From the NCBI RefSeq assembly GCF_910592395.1, contig NC_088319.1, forward strand, positions 682,001-746,000: a stretch of 64,000 nucleotides of DNA, given 5' to 3'. This DNA is from Lineus longissimus. Its lineage: Eukaryota > Nemertea > Pilidiophora > Heteronemertea > Lineidae. The notes beneath the pieces are model-generated. The model searched no databases and was not told the DNA's origin. It saw only the letters and a program-made list of their open reading frames with translations. The translations under genes were made by a program, and so were the position numbers. Shown one piece after another: positions 22,252-35,100 of this stretch (positions are counted from its first letter, which is position 1; the number at the start of each line of letters is the position of its first letter).

Positions 22252-24400
22252 TGTGGGAACTACCCGAAATAATCGTCCTAAACTAATGAGATTTGGCTGA
22301 TAAACCCAAGACCTACGGATATCGCTAATCCTGCGTCAAACGTGTGCCAAAAAGTCCTTTGTCCGCCGAGACGTTTCGGTTCTTGATCCCTTTCTTACGA
22401 CAGCGATGGTTTGGCTTTCCCAGGATCACGTGACCAGGATAACCGTCTGGTGTGACGAGAGCGGTGAATTTTGTGTTTAAAAAGTATTTATCTGTTCAAA
22501 AAGTTAAAATATCTCTTGACAGTGTTTTGTTATTAAAAATCATATCCCATGCGAGTCAATGGTATAAGTCAAAGGTTGTTACCGCATGGTCGTGGTTCAA
22601 GTTGCCTGATGCTTTTTTTACGCAGAGGAGTCAGCAGCTTCTCACGACAATCACTAATGCACATCCAACATATGGTATGCGTGATAAAAACTTTATTTGC
22701 GCTGTAGTTTCGAAGATAATTTACAAAATCTTGAATGAAATTCAAATCCGACCCGAAGTGCTGATTACGATGGCAACTATTTTTTTATTCGGTTGTAATC
22801 ATTTGTCGTGCTTCCACCCCTTGTGCTCTCACGTCGGGGCATGTGGTGTGTGGTCCACGGGTGCTTGACCAAGGCCGGACAATTCCGAGCGTAGGTGGTG
22901 ATAAGACCGGACAGTTGACCATGTTTGTCGCATACGGAGAGCGTGAATAATACTCTGTTACTTAGGTAGATGACCATCAATTAATGACCGCTCTCATCTG
23001 AGTCTAAGAATGACCGTTAGGCGGGAAGATTTGGCGGGAGTGTGTCAATTCTCCTCAGCGTGAAAAACAACTGGCAACTCTTGGCCATCGGTCGCAACTT
23101 TGCGATAACAACCATTGTCTTTTGTTTTGTTTTTAGCACAATGAAAACTGATTCTGTGGGAAAATAATTTGGCGGGAACATTCTGAAAGTGATCCGAGAT
23201 TGTGTTTTGTGTTTGTCACGAGTTAAGCGGTAGATATTGAAAATAGACGATTTTTCATTCGAGTCCAACATGATAATTAAGCAAAGAATTTTCGCGCGAA
23301 AAAAAATGGCGTGGCTGGAACGCGACAGTCAACTATCTTGTTGTTTATGTTGCATTTTTCTTCTGTCTGCAGATTTCAGTGTTATTTTGTGAAAAACAAT
23401 GGCCGGCTTTGTTTACATAATGATACAATTATCGCGGGCGGGGAGATATCAAAGTGAGTGGGGCAGCAGGGATCATTGTAGCGTGAGAGTCTGCAGATCG
23501 GTCGCCGGGGGTCGATGTAATATCAGCCTCACTTTTATCAATATTGCACATACATGTATACAATCTAATAATCGTACTCACTTTTGATAAGCGGACACTC
23601 ACATTCAAGTTCACTATTGTGACATCACGTAACATCATGACTGTACTAAGAGCTTGTGCGATATGACTTTGCATATCATGGATGGGGTTATTTATATGGT
23701 CTGGCTCCAATTTCAAATATGACTTATTTTGTGTATGAAAATCCGTTTCGTTTTCACCGCCTTTTACGCAAAACGCCTTGCTAGAAACTTCTATTCGGCG
23801 CTCGCTCGGGTCACAGACATGACAGATCCCAAAAACCTAGGCCTCATTTGTCTCGCGACGTGACACGAGAGATAAGCATAGTTCACAATACCTCCTCAAT
23901 TAGGGTTTAGCGGATTATTTAAAAGACGGTAAAAATCACCGTTTGATCCCACGGGGACTAGAGTCGAGGCCCTTGAAGACTCAAACACGTTACAGGCCTA
24001 TGAAACAGCATCATTTTTCCAATAATTTGTTAGGCCTACCAGGGGCGTATTGGCTGGTCTGACCATTGGGGAGGGCATCCAAACGCTTTACAATGGCGAA
24101 GGTCAATGGTATTTAATTTTTGATACGGTATTGATAACCGAGGTATATTATTTTGAATGCAAGACACATATTTATCAAAAACATTTTCTATTCGTTTCCA
24201 GGTTTGTAAACAAAACTCTTTCGTCAGTGCCAACCTTACTAAGGCAATATCAGCAGTGACATTAGACGGTAGTTGTCAATAATGTACGGGTAACTTTTGC
24301 CAACTTTGCATGAAGTTGACGCCCAGAAAGCGTAAAGACTTTATAAACCCATGTTTAGGATTTTGCAATTGTGAAAAGCGCGTGAACCAATATGTGGGAA
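22252..24400 (+). promoter_or_regulatory. Further Su(H)-type motifs in the distal HES upstream region
   Basis: TGTGGGAA occurs at 22252-22259, 23155-23162 and 24393-24400, all on the plus strand. With the two proximal and two intronic sites this makes seven in about 6.2 kb, where chance predicts well under one. Confidence 0.35.
23018..23302. promoter_or_regulatory. Cluster of E2F-type sites, candidate promoter
   Basis: Four matches to the E2F core lie within 285 bp: AGGCGGGAA (about 23019), TTTGGCGGGA (23030-23039), TTTGGCGGGAA (23168-23178) and the palindrome TTTTCGCGCGAAAA (23289-23302). About 100 bp beyond is an ATG in strong context (ACAATGG, 23399) followed, 18 codons later, by a GTGAGT donor at about 23454. 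It may be the 5' end of an unrecognised plus-strand gene; the encoded start MAGFVYIMIQLSRAGRYQ matches no family I know. Confidence 0.35.
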
Positions 24401-26665
24401 CGGGTCTCAAAACACGGACCTAAGCCTATGAATTGCTTAGGCCCTTAAGATGATTAGCAAAGCCTTTAGGAAAGCAGTTGGAAAAATATTAGAAGAAAAT
24501 ACTCCGAGCAGCATGCCGGGTGCGAACGCCACAGAAATGTAAAAAGTCGTACTGAGTTCACCTTTTATGTTTTGGTCCAGTTTAGAAGCTTAGTTTTCAA
24601 ATCAACGAAATCCTAACGAGATATTGGGTGATTATTATTAAACCCTGCGGTTTTTAATGATTTTCTTGTTTCAGGGCCTGGGAAAAATCCAAAGGGCCTA
24701 CTTGACGCGTGTCATATACGAGTTTGCGATTTCTCAGGCAGCGTTATCGCGTTTTTAGGCCTAGGATTGAGACTTTGACCGATAATCTGGCGAGCTGGTT
24801 CGAGTTTCGCTTGAAAGAAGCGGATTTTGCAGTAACTAATTCAAATGTTGATGGAAGAGCTAGAAGGGGATATTCGATCAATTTGTTCAATCCTGCTTGG
24901 GCCCGTTCCCTATATGCTTATTCCAAAACTTATGTGTTTCGGACTGAACTGCTTCATCTAATGAAAATCTGAGGATGCCAAAACCATTATCTACGATATT
25001 ACCATGCATAATAATACACTATTATTTACACCCCAGACTTGATATCGTTACGACCCTGGGGTACGACTTGGTAACGGAAAATTGGAACAATTTACACCTA
25101 CGTGAGTCCTAATTTCCGAAAATTGTTTCTGGGCCAACTTTTACATCATCTGCGATAACCATAAGTCGGGAGGGAACGTCAAAATATCCACAGGGCCCTT
25201 TTAGATTTGTTTCAGAATGCCAAAATAAAAAGCACTATTTTTCGACAAAGTAACCTTATATCTGCGGCATTCTTGAACTATAAACACGTAGGTTAACATT
25301 AAATTAGGATGTTTACAGTAAAAAACACAAGGAGCTCTACTAAAAGATGCAAAGATGCTACCCGATGCAACTTGTCCCGTCTTGACAACCATGGACAACC
25401 ATTGACAATATTGGTCTTAATCCCAAAAACGTGGGCGAAAGTGTCATTTAGAATACATCATATACCGGGGGCAATTTTCTTATCTTCATTCAGGATTCGG
25501 ACGGACACGATTCTGAAGCGGAGCATAAGTTACTACGGCGAAGCATATGGTCCATGCTGGCTAAACAGATCTAAATAGAAGACGCGTGCGGGGGTCGGAG
25601 GAAATTATTAACGAAAATAGGAAGTGGTCACTGCCGTTACCCGACTCTGTGTAAATAGCGCGTTTTAATTTGATAATGGTCAGAACTGAGAGTGATCTTC
25701 AGTTGCTAAGAGGCCCCGGTGGCCAGTGTCCAAGAAAGCGTGTCCCGGAATGTCCACTGATGGAATCTGGACGGTCACCACCTGTGCTGCGGCGCGGGCG
25801 CGCGGTATCCATGGGCCAAGTTCCGGCGGAGTTCGAGGGGACGCCCCGTGCTTATATAACCATCCCATCTTACTATCGAGTGTCTATTCATGCCCAGTTC
25901 TATTTGTTGACAGGCATTGACGAGAGTTAGTACCTATTGTCCTTGTACACACTGGGCTCCGGGTCGCACGTGGCCACAACAATGCCTGAACTACTTTCCA
26001 TTGTGTGGGTACTTCCTGTGTTGGGGCGTGCACAATCAACATGAACCAGGGGAGGGAGGCAATGACGTCTTGGTTTGGTGCATGCCTGTTGATTTTGCTG
26101 CCAAATTTAGATCGTAATTTTGAATGAACAAAGTCAATCTAGAAGACGTTTTGGGTGGCTTTTTGTAAACAAATGATGTTTGTTTGTGTATGTATGCCAT
26201 TTATGTTAGTTGTGACAGGCTTAGCACTAGCGTACATCGCCATGTGCTATTCATGTAAAAAAGCTCCGCATCAGAGTGCAGTGAAGACGTCATGAACATC
26301 ACCGCCTGACCGGAATGTACATGTAAGAGTATGCGACGCGTTCCCATTAATTCTCGTGAAGGATTTTCATTATTTGACAACAAATATGCAAATATATTCA
26401 GCGCGTGCGGCACGCGTTTGGAGATTAAATACCTTTAAATAAACACCTAGGTTTGGACAAATTTAGACTAACTAGGTCCCCGGTTTCTAGGCAGTTGGTG
26501 CGGCTGTTTCTTGGCCCTAATTGAGTAAGTTGAACGACACTTTTGACCGCGTTTTGAAAGTTTTTGACCGCGTTTATAAGCCCCCTGGCATCATATCACC
26601 GCAGATCCGCCGTTAAAATACTTGATCCGTATCATCGCACCTTTCCTAAATTGACCTGATTTACA
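24401..26665. other. Intergenic, one isolated TATA-like promoter candidate
   Basis: A GC-rich stretch at 25780-25850 is followed by TATATAA at 25853-25859 and then a short AT-richer leader, resembling a core promoter on the plus strand. No downstream coding exon is recognised. The rest of the stretch holds nothing supported. Confidence 0.3.
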
Positions 26666-26908
26666 AGTGTTTCTCATATCGTTCTAGCCCAGGCTAGTTG
26701 AACTCAGGAATGTGACCAGATCACATTTACCAAAAGATAGTGGTGATTACACCACGAGAATACCCGTTGGTTAGGCCTAACCAGTGCTCTTTCACGGTAT
26801 CAACTAAAGCCATTCAACTATGGCACTTCCTGTGTAACATTACTATTTGTGATCACACTATTACAGTTCAGTGACAAGACGTCAGCCAAGTACCTTTGGC
26901 CAGATCTA
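26666..26908 (+). mobile_element. Family A MITE, copy A4
   Basis: Starts with the terminal repeat AGTGTTTCTCATATCGTTC, contains GAACTCAGGAATGTGACC and GGTATCAACTAAAGCC, and ends GCCAAGTACCTTTGGCCAGA. The right terminus is replaced by a T-run, so it is slightly truncated. Confidence 0.85.
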
Positions 26909-27797
26909 TCTGATTTTTTTTTGCTTTTCAAGTGGTAAAATGCATCGTTAAAAGTGTGGGGTTGAATGGCGTGAATAAAAACGAATGCGTGTGATTCTTT
27001 TGTATCTTTTCCGTTTTGAAACAGAAAACGAAATAAATTCGTTTTCAATGACTCAGTAATGGAAATCCTCATCTGAACAACAATGTTTGCGCCTGGATTA
27101 TAATGATTACTTGCAGTTTCCCTCAGACCAGAATCCCCTCCCAGTAACGGAATGAAATGTTTTCAAACCAAGAAACGGAATAAACAAGTTATTATTTACT
27201 TTCCAAAACGAGTTCTTTAGGAGCTATCACAAATACAAAACCCGGTGTTTATTTAGGAAAAGGCTACAATTTACTCCTGTGAAACCGAAAAGAAAATAAC
27301 TGATACCGAAAGCAGCCGGAATTGTATTGTGCCTCTAATTGCGCGAAAAATACATCTTTATTATTTTGAGGTGTCCGCAATTTACTAACTACGGTCTCAT
27401 CTTAACTTGAACTAAAAGCCCTGTATAACCCACGCACTGTTGTGCAGTTTTTGTAAGGGGACATATTGCCATATAAGCGTTATAATGAATTATTAATAGG
27501 CCGATTTCACTGGTATTGTACTTTAAGCGCCCATATTGTGACCCCTTTTGTCGTCCTGATTGCAGCTGATGATGTTGACGTGCTGAGGGGGTCCCGCGGA
27601 CCTGTTACCAACCGAGTCCTAAGGGACCACGGCGGACAGGTTGTATTAAAAAGTAATTTTGTCTTGATTACTGTACGCCTTGGGTATTTTGCTTTCTTGA
27701 TTGATGCGAAAAATGTGCATCTTTTGCCAACTATGCCATGGATGCTTAACATTACCACAAATACAATTACCACAAGTAACTTTAGCTTCCAAACTGC
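26909..27797. other. Intergenic, no gene recognised
   Basis: An open frame of 172 codons (27466-27984) runs into the first 252 bp repeat unit. It has no family signature and is not called a gene. Confidence 0.4.
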
Positions 27798-28554
27798 GAA
27801 AAATGCAACGAGAATCAGTCTACGAATTCTTCAGATCAGAAGATACGGAAAATGTTGTCATCAAGTTATTTGGGTATACCTGTCCTTGCGGAAGGCTGTG
27901 AGACAATGCTGTGAGATTTTAGTATTTTTTAAAGAAAAAAATTGCCTGGCAAATCACTCATTTTACAGCGGTAGGCTTCAATAATTTTGGCAAAAGAGCT
28001 CACGTAGAATTATAAAAGCACTGCATGATTTGATAAAACTTTTCGAGATCGAAAAATGCAACGCGAATCAGTGCGAATTCTTCTGATCAGAAGATACGGA
28101 AAATGTTGTCATCAAGTTATTTGGGTATACCTGTCCTTGCGGAAGGCTGTGAGACAATGCTGTGAGATTTTAGTATCTTTTAAAATAAAAAAATTGCCTG
28201 GCAAATCACTCATTTTACAGCAGTAGGTTTCAATAATTTTGACAAAAGAGCTCACGTAGAATTATAAAAGCACTGCATGATTTGATAAAACTTTTCGAGA
28301 TCGAAAAATGCAACGCGAATCAGTGCGAATTCTTCTGATCAGAAGATACGGAAAATGTTGTCATCAAGTTATTTGGGTATACCTGTCCTTGCGGAAGGCT
28401 GTGAGACAATGCTGTGAGATTTTAGTATCTTTTAAAATAAAAAAATTGCCTGGCAAATCACTCATTTTACAGCAGTAGGCTTCAATAATTTTGACAAAAG
28501 AGCTCACGTAGAATTATAAAAGCACTGCATGATTTGATAAAACTTTTCGAGATT
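27798..28554. repeat. Triplicated 252 bp tandem repeat
   Basis: Three head-to-tail units starting GAAAAATGCAACG at 27798, 28051 and 28303 (periods 253 and 252 bp), each ending near AAAACTTTTCGAGAT. Units 2 and 3 are almost identical. Unit 1 is more diverged (e.g. AACGAGAATCAGTCTACG against AACGCGAATCAGTGCG). No terminal inverted repeats and no conserved ORF across units. Confidence 0.95.
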
Positions 28555-29936
28555 CAACTGACCCCCCCCGAAATTGAGAAGTTGCAGCATCATTGCAATT
28601 ATTATTGGAATTGTCTTTATATTTATGACTTCGAGGAATAAAGCAGATTCGTGTGTCTGTTGCGGATTTAAACACAGGTGCGACTGATGTTAATCCTGTT
28701 CTAAAGGCATCCGAGATCATATTCGAGATAGCGGGATTTGATGGGCATTGCCACCCCTTTCTATAATTTAGATATAATCGGTATTTTTACAATGTCAGTT
28801 ATTTTTACTACTGCATGCGATCCCTACTTACTGTGCTGTCGGGTTGCCGACGACAATATTTCTCACACCCCAGATCCAAGGCCCAAGGCTATGCCAAAAA
28901 GAAAAGTCAGTTCTCAAGTTTCCACGCATATTATATTGTGGTAAGAATACTATAAGGTGTTATTGTGCTTAGCTGTTTCTCTCAGTTTTGTGCAATTTCT
29001 TCCACCTGATTTTAGGTCACACCCACACACCTTGCTTGGACTGAGAGGTTACTAGGCAGGTATGGGTTAGCTGGGCTAGTGATCTAGGCCAAGGCGTGAG
29101 GGTGTCGTTGGTTCGGATGTGTGATAATTCGTATGGTATTAGGTCACACCTACGCAAGGAGGCAGGGCATACGTTACTGGGCAGAGTTGGTGATGGTCTG
29201 AATCTGTGTGGTCTAAGAATTACTTTGAATTTATTTAAGAACCAGCGCGACAAGGATGAAAGTTCAAGGTTTATTATTCCTATGGAAACGGATTAGGAAG
29301 AAGAAAATAATTTTCCGATGTGCTTTCCAAGACAAACGAAATATAGTAAATTCTACCAAATATTACACGGTCTGTCATATCTGTTGTTGACTATCAAATC
29401 ATGGAGGTCACGTCGGTTTGTTTACTTATAAATACTAAAAGAGTATGCGCCTTGGTTATGTAAATTTACGATAATGTTGCCAACATTTGTCACCAAATTC
29501 CCACGATTGAAGGACAAAAATGACGAGTCCGTTGTCCAGTGCCTAGAAATTTTATTCGGGTCAAGTCTGTTGAAAAGATCCAAGTTGATAAATAGGCCAG
29601 TCAACATTTTTGCATCTTAAGAGGGGCAGATAGAATTTTCAGGAAATATCTTTAGCTCATTTGAGTAGAAAGATGAAATTTCCTAAAAAGTGTGATTTCG
29701 CTTAAGGTATTGGACCCTGTAGGTAAACAGGCTAAGTGGGACCATGGCGATTCAATACCATCAGCATATACACTGCTGATACAATACATGCTTCTGTGCA
29801 GAGGGTCAAAACCCTACTTTTCTTCAAATTAATAATCAGGCCGAGTATCAATAGGGTCGATTTTGATACTTAAGCATCAATGACATATACAAAGCAAATG
29901 TTTTAAATATTACAAAAACACGAGGTGAAGCATTCA
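28555..29936. other. Intergenic, no gene recognised
   Basis: Begins with a C-run at 28562-28569. A weak direct repeat around TTAGGTCACACC (about 29011 and 29138) is present. No supported gene. Confidence 0.4.
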
Positions 29937-30009
29937 GCCGAAATAGCTCAGTTGGGAGAGCGTTAGACTGAAGATCTAAAGGTCCCTGGTTCGATCCCGG
30001 GTTTCGGCA
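29937..30009 (+). tRNA. tRNA-Phe (GAA)
   Basis: Complete cloverleaf: acceptor GCCGAAA (29937-29943) pairs with TTTCGGC (30002-30008), and A is the discriminator. The A box (TAGCTCAGTTGG) and B box (GGTTCGATCCC) are intact, and the anticodon loop CTGAAGA gives GAA. No intron. TTTTT at 30012-30016 is a Pol III terminator. Confidence 0.97.
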
Positions 30010-31032
30010 ATATTTTTCCTCTTTCTTTCAATCTTATCATTTATATTTGAACATCTCTCGATATTCTTGATCAATATCATAAATAATCAATTTATGATAC
30101 GCGTGACTTCCCAAGGGTCACACGCCAGTTGATTTGTCATCGAAAAATAGTCAGGGTACCTTTTCAGCCCGGGGAATGCTACTTGTAACACAAGGTCGCG
30201 CTGATTCCGCCTCTCCCAAGTCCAGGGGGCTTGTTATTTTTATCATAAGTGGTAATAGTATTTTGCGAGGGTCAAGTATTGATATCTTTCCATGTGATAC
30301 GGAATGCCAAGTGCCAGAGTCGTCCGCTGTATAGCAACCGCCGACCCACCTCACGACACCCGGAAACCACAGGCGGAAACTAAGGCAATGGTCGAGTACC
30401 CTAGAAACCACTTAGGAGTCCTTAGCAACCTCTTGTAGTGAGGCTGTGAGATGGGGAAGAGATAAAAAAGTAAATTCCGTATGCAACAAGCATGGTTTCC
30501 GACGAAAAATAAGCCAGCATCCGGGCCACTTGTATGCTGGGTTTTATTGTACCTCCTTACGCACGTGCTGAAGAGTACTCTACACGGCAGAGGTGAAAGG
30601 GAGCGTTGGTTTCAAGAGCCCTGTGAAGGAGTTTGTCATTGACGTCATTGAGTGGTCCATTTGTTTCTGGTGAACCCTTCGAATATTTCTTTAGATAATA
30701 TGATATCGATAAAGGCTTGCGATTTTGTTGATATTCATGTTGAATATAATACCCAATTAGTGCAGTCTAAACTACTTTCAGTTAGAATTCATTAGTTCAT
30801 TGCTGTAATTGAGATGATGATTTCGAGTGACGTGTTGTTTCTGGTGATTATGACATATTCGTACTTTTAAAGGAACACCGTTATTTGGCATTCGTAAGGT
30901 CGGTCCAACCCAGCAACAAAAACTACGATCCCACGACTGATTGGAAAAATTACCACTTAATCCGCAACTAATGTGGACCTTATGTGCAAAAGTTCATCAT
31001 ACATTGTGAATATTTTACGCCAAAGTGTTTCT
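30010..31032. other. Intergenic, no gene recognised
   Basis: No supported feature. ORFs at 30134-30411 are open on both strands and uninformative. Confidence 0.4.
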
Positions 31033-32180
31033 TCATGACTGATTTCCCCGTTATGGGAGGGCATTTCCCGTCTCTGATTCAAATTACTTCCTCCCAGTCA
31101 GTTGCTAACTAGGGCCTATGGGTTATCATTCCTTAACGGTACAGCAAGTTGACGCAATATGCCGTAAGGTCATACATACATGAAAATGCTTTCATTTGAA
31201 AAGCTAATAAAGTAAATAATATTGTTAGTTCGCCGATAGAAATAACCGATTTTTCAATATGCATTACAAATCATCCCGTTTGGCAGCGGACTCTTCTCAG
31301 AATCTGAAGGTCAGTTTCTAACCAGTGCCTATGCGGTTTCATTCCGTAATAATGCCCTTACCAGGGGACTGTGGCTGGGGGAGGGGGGGGGGGGTGCCCA
31401 CAATACATTAGATGTACAATGTTATCCTAAAATTAACCGATTTTGACATAATCTCCCTGTTTTGGGAGGACACTTTCATTTCCTGATTCAGGTATACTTC
31501 CGTAGGTCAGTTGCTACACGGCCATCTTTAGAAGTCCGCCGTCGCTTTAAAGGGACTATGATGCAAGTTTGGCATACCGGTACGCATGATCATTCAAAAA
31601 TATTGTCGGGCCTATGGAATACCAGATTTTGACATAATATTCGCTGCTAATTTCCCGTTTTGGGAGGGGGACTTCCCTATCTTATTTACAAACTTCCTCC
31701 TGGGCCGTTGCTATACGGAGCCAGGGGTTTGGGGTGCCACAGATTACGCAACGTGATGCACTCTAAAACAATAACAACTCTAGAACAAGGACCGATGGCG
31801 CATAATAAGCCAGTATCAAAAACAAGATGGACGTTAAGATCAAACCCCAACCGATTTCGTAATTACACAATGTTTTTATTGTACTCAAGTGATGTTTCCG
31901 ATTGAGTCGGGCTGATGGGAGTTATTTAACACTTGTTCGACGGACATTCACATAGTATTGTAGGCAAATCTGCATTGTGACTAATAAACTAACAAGTAAA
32001 AGTTTTTGACCATTGTTGTAACAACAATGACAACATACATTAACAATCTGAGCCCCCGACGAAGATACATAACGCACGAAGGTATTAAAACAGATATTTG
32101 GCAAAAATGTAATCAGTATATACTGAATATTCCCGTTATGGGAGAGTGGTTCTTCTGGTTTCATCACCTTCCACTTTATT
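31033..32180. repeat. Degenerate tandem array, units of about 190-230 bp
   Basis: A core close to TTCCCGTTTTGGGAGGGCA, then CTTCCTCC and a GTTGCTA word about 60 bp later, recurs at about 31041, 31270 (weak), 31458, 31655 and 32131. Several units are preceded by TTTTGACATAAT. Units are heavily diverged and the last gap is larger. A G-run at 31381-31393 lies inside. Nothing is coding. Confidence 0.6.
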
Positions 32181-35100
32181 CGTTGCTATGACAAATCAAG
32201 GAAGTTTTATATAACCTCCTTGGACAAGCGTATGAGATCAGGGCCTGTCGTTTCCGCTGTGACGTTATGAGCGTTTCGGTATCTGCGTGATTCTCCTCAT
32301 CATGAATCCGTCATGCCTATTGTATACACTTGTAGGTCCGTGTCCTTTTTTTGCAAAAAGTATATAAAACATATTCTGAAATTGATAAAAAAACTGTACA
32401 CAATCTCAAAATGCTCTCCTTATGTGACATATTGAATGGTTGGCAATGCATGATGGACAGGACGTAAAATTTGTCATGAAATGGGAAGTTATATCGAATT
32501 CCTCTTTAGGGCCTGTGTTACTGGATAATGGCAAGATTACAAACTGAAGTGAACACACTTATTTTTACTCGTTTTATTTTTCAATCTTTATCTCGATTTC
32601 ATTCATTCTATATCGACACCTGGTGTGAAGAGACCAGGAAATTCTACGAAAATGTTCAAAAGACACCCGGAACTTTTAATTTTGTAAATTAGTGCACGAT
32701 GTGATGGCTTTGTAACAAAAGGACATGTGTCAAAAAGACAGGCGCGCGCGACGAGTAAAAAATGGAAACCGGAAGTTGCTGACCAGGATGGGCGTTATTA
32801 TAATCATGGGCGAGTGGTCTATCACAAAGATCGTATTATCGGTCACTGACTGGGGATTACGCACACTTATCTTCTCATCTCTCAACTTCATGGAACTGGA
32901 AAGAATTACATCAATTTGCCAAAAAAATCGTACAGTCAGAGATTGGGATGGTTAGGCTATTTCCACGAAACAGCCTGGGGAAGCCCTGTCATTTGAATGA
33001 GCGTTTTTTGCTCGCATTTTCTTCTACATTTTCCGGTGTACAAGAAATTTGAGTCCAAGGAATATATCCCATATCACAGAGAGGCCCCAAGCAAGGCCTT
33101 TGTTGTCAAGATTTCGATTCGATCCGGGTTAGTAAATGATCCTTATAAGATCTGGTCAGTTGGCATCTAAAATTCAATGTTACATGACTGACTGGTTAGG
33201 CCCATTTTGTGCCGCATAATTCGAGAGGAGACTTTCATATTTGTTACACCCGATATGACAATGTATGATGGTCGTGGTGGGCCTTCTTTTGGTTTCAACT
33301 AGCTGTACTCCTAATTGGCTGATCTGCCACGTGTTCCAAATGGCCCAGAACGATAAGTTACCAACATCAGCATACCACAACAATTTCGCGCCAAAAAGGG
33401 CCGTAATTAAAGAGCAGACAGCTGCAGGTATACTAGTATGGCAACGCGGGAAGGATTCAGTACCTTGCTGAAATCATACCTGTATAACACTTCCGTTATC
33501 ACGCAGAGATAATGCTGGCATTTGCAACCTGCCCGCCTGGTGCAGCATCACTCTCGACATGGCAACAACTCCATGACGTAATCCAAGTCACGCACGGGGC
33601 CCTTAATTCACCCTTAGTACCCTTAAGACGATTAATTGTACCTGTAAGAATGACAAATTGTGTTTACAATAACAACAGCTAACGAATAACAATAGGTGTT
33701 GCTTCACAAGAGAAGAATAAAGTAACCTGTGTTTTGAAGCTTAAAATTCACATTTGCCTCGCTCCAAGTTAAATTGGAATGATTTCTCTGACATATTGTA
33801 TTTTACACCCCTTTTGTGGCTGAATGTAACCTCGTCTCTCGGATGCGAGGTGAATATATACCACAATGTAACAATCGGCGTAAAACCCCCTGTAGACGAG
33901 ATTGCAATGCTGCTTTGACGCGTTAATGATCTACGGTTGAACATGTTTTATCAAATTTATTACGTGACATAGTTGGATAAATTTAATTGCCATATTCATC
34001 ACAATATATTCGTAGTTTAATTTTAGTGCTATAGAAATCCGTATTTTAAAGAACCTTTCATTTTTGATTGAGAAATTAATTTAGCGTTTTATCGCCATAA
34101 GGACCCATGCAGTGACATGGTGAAATTAAAGTGCAGGTGTAATAACATTTGGCCTGATGGAGACGCAGCGGAGTCACCGTAGTTAGAGAGCCAAGGTGCA
34201 AATTAGTTTGTTTTTCTAGGTTTTTACTTTTTGAAAAGGGAGCTGAGTTTCAGTACAATGTGTATATTTCGCGTAGGCCTACTTGGTTTTTATTGAAAGG
34301 TTCTCTGGATTGAGCTGGTAAATGATTGAAACACGCTCTCAAACAGCATAGTTGTGCAGTATAAAAGCGCTAATGAGAACTTACATTACATTTAATTTCA
34401 GAATTTCCATGACATTCTCACAATCTCAGGCCTGGCCGAGACTGCTCAAATTTGCATAAAACTTCAGTAAACTGGGCCTTGTTTTCAGCTACTTATCACT
34501 ATGTTACATTTTCTCACTTCGATACAGTTATCATTGTTGATCAGGAGTATTTACCTATACTATCAGACTCCCTAATATTATTTAACAAATAGCCGCTCGG
34601 GCAGCGTGAGAACAAATCGGAGCCCTTCTGGGCCAGTTTTCTACTTGGCAACAGCGGGCAAATCGCTACACCTGCAATCAGTGGATCTATCTCCGATACA
34701 ACACGATAACCTGTGATTATCACGAATTCGATAACGTGAACTTGTGAGGGTGTTGCAAATTTCATTTCTAAGCGCCTGGAAATGAAATTTGTATCACACA
34801 CAATGGCAAGTTACAAAAAGTGGATCTTGTCCAACACTTTTATTTCACAGTTCAATGAATAAGTTACTGTGAAAAAAATGTTCCACTGCATGAAATCTTT
34901 GGAAATTAGGTAGCTTTGGAGGTATACTACATTACACAATGTTTCCACCCAATATGAATAAAGTCTGACAACGGAAGGCAGTTTTTCTGCCGCTGGACAG
35001 ATCCTCTCCCCGGCCCGTCTCGTCGGCCATGACTCAGCCCCAACCCTATGTTCTCAAAACGTCGAAGAATCTGAAACACTTCGGCCTTCATCAACCACGA

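Noticed and set aside
27466-27984. 172-codon ORF
   Set aside because: Runs from unique DNA into a tandem repeat unit; the frame is not preserved in the other units and there is no domain.
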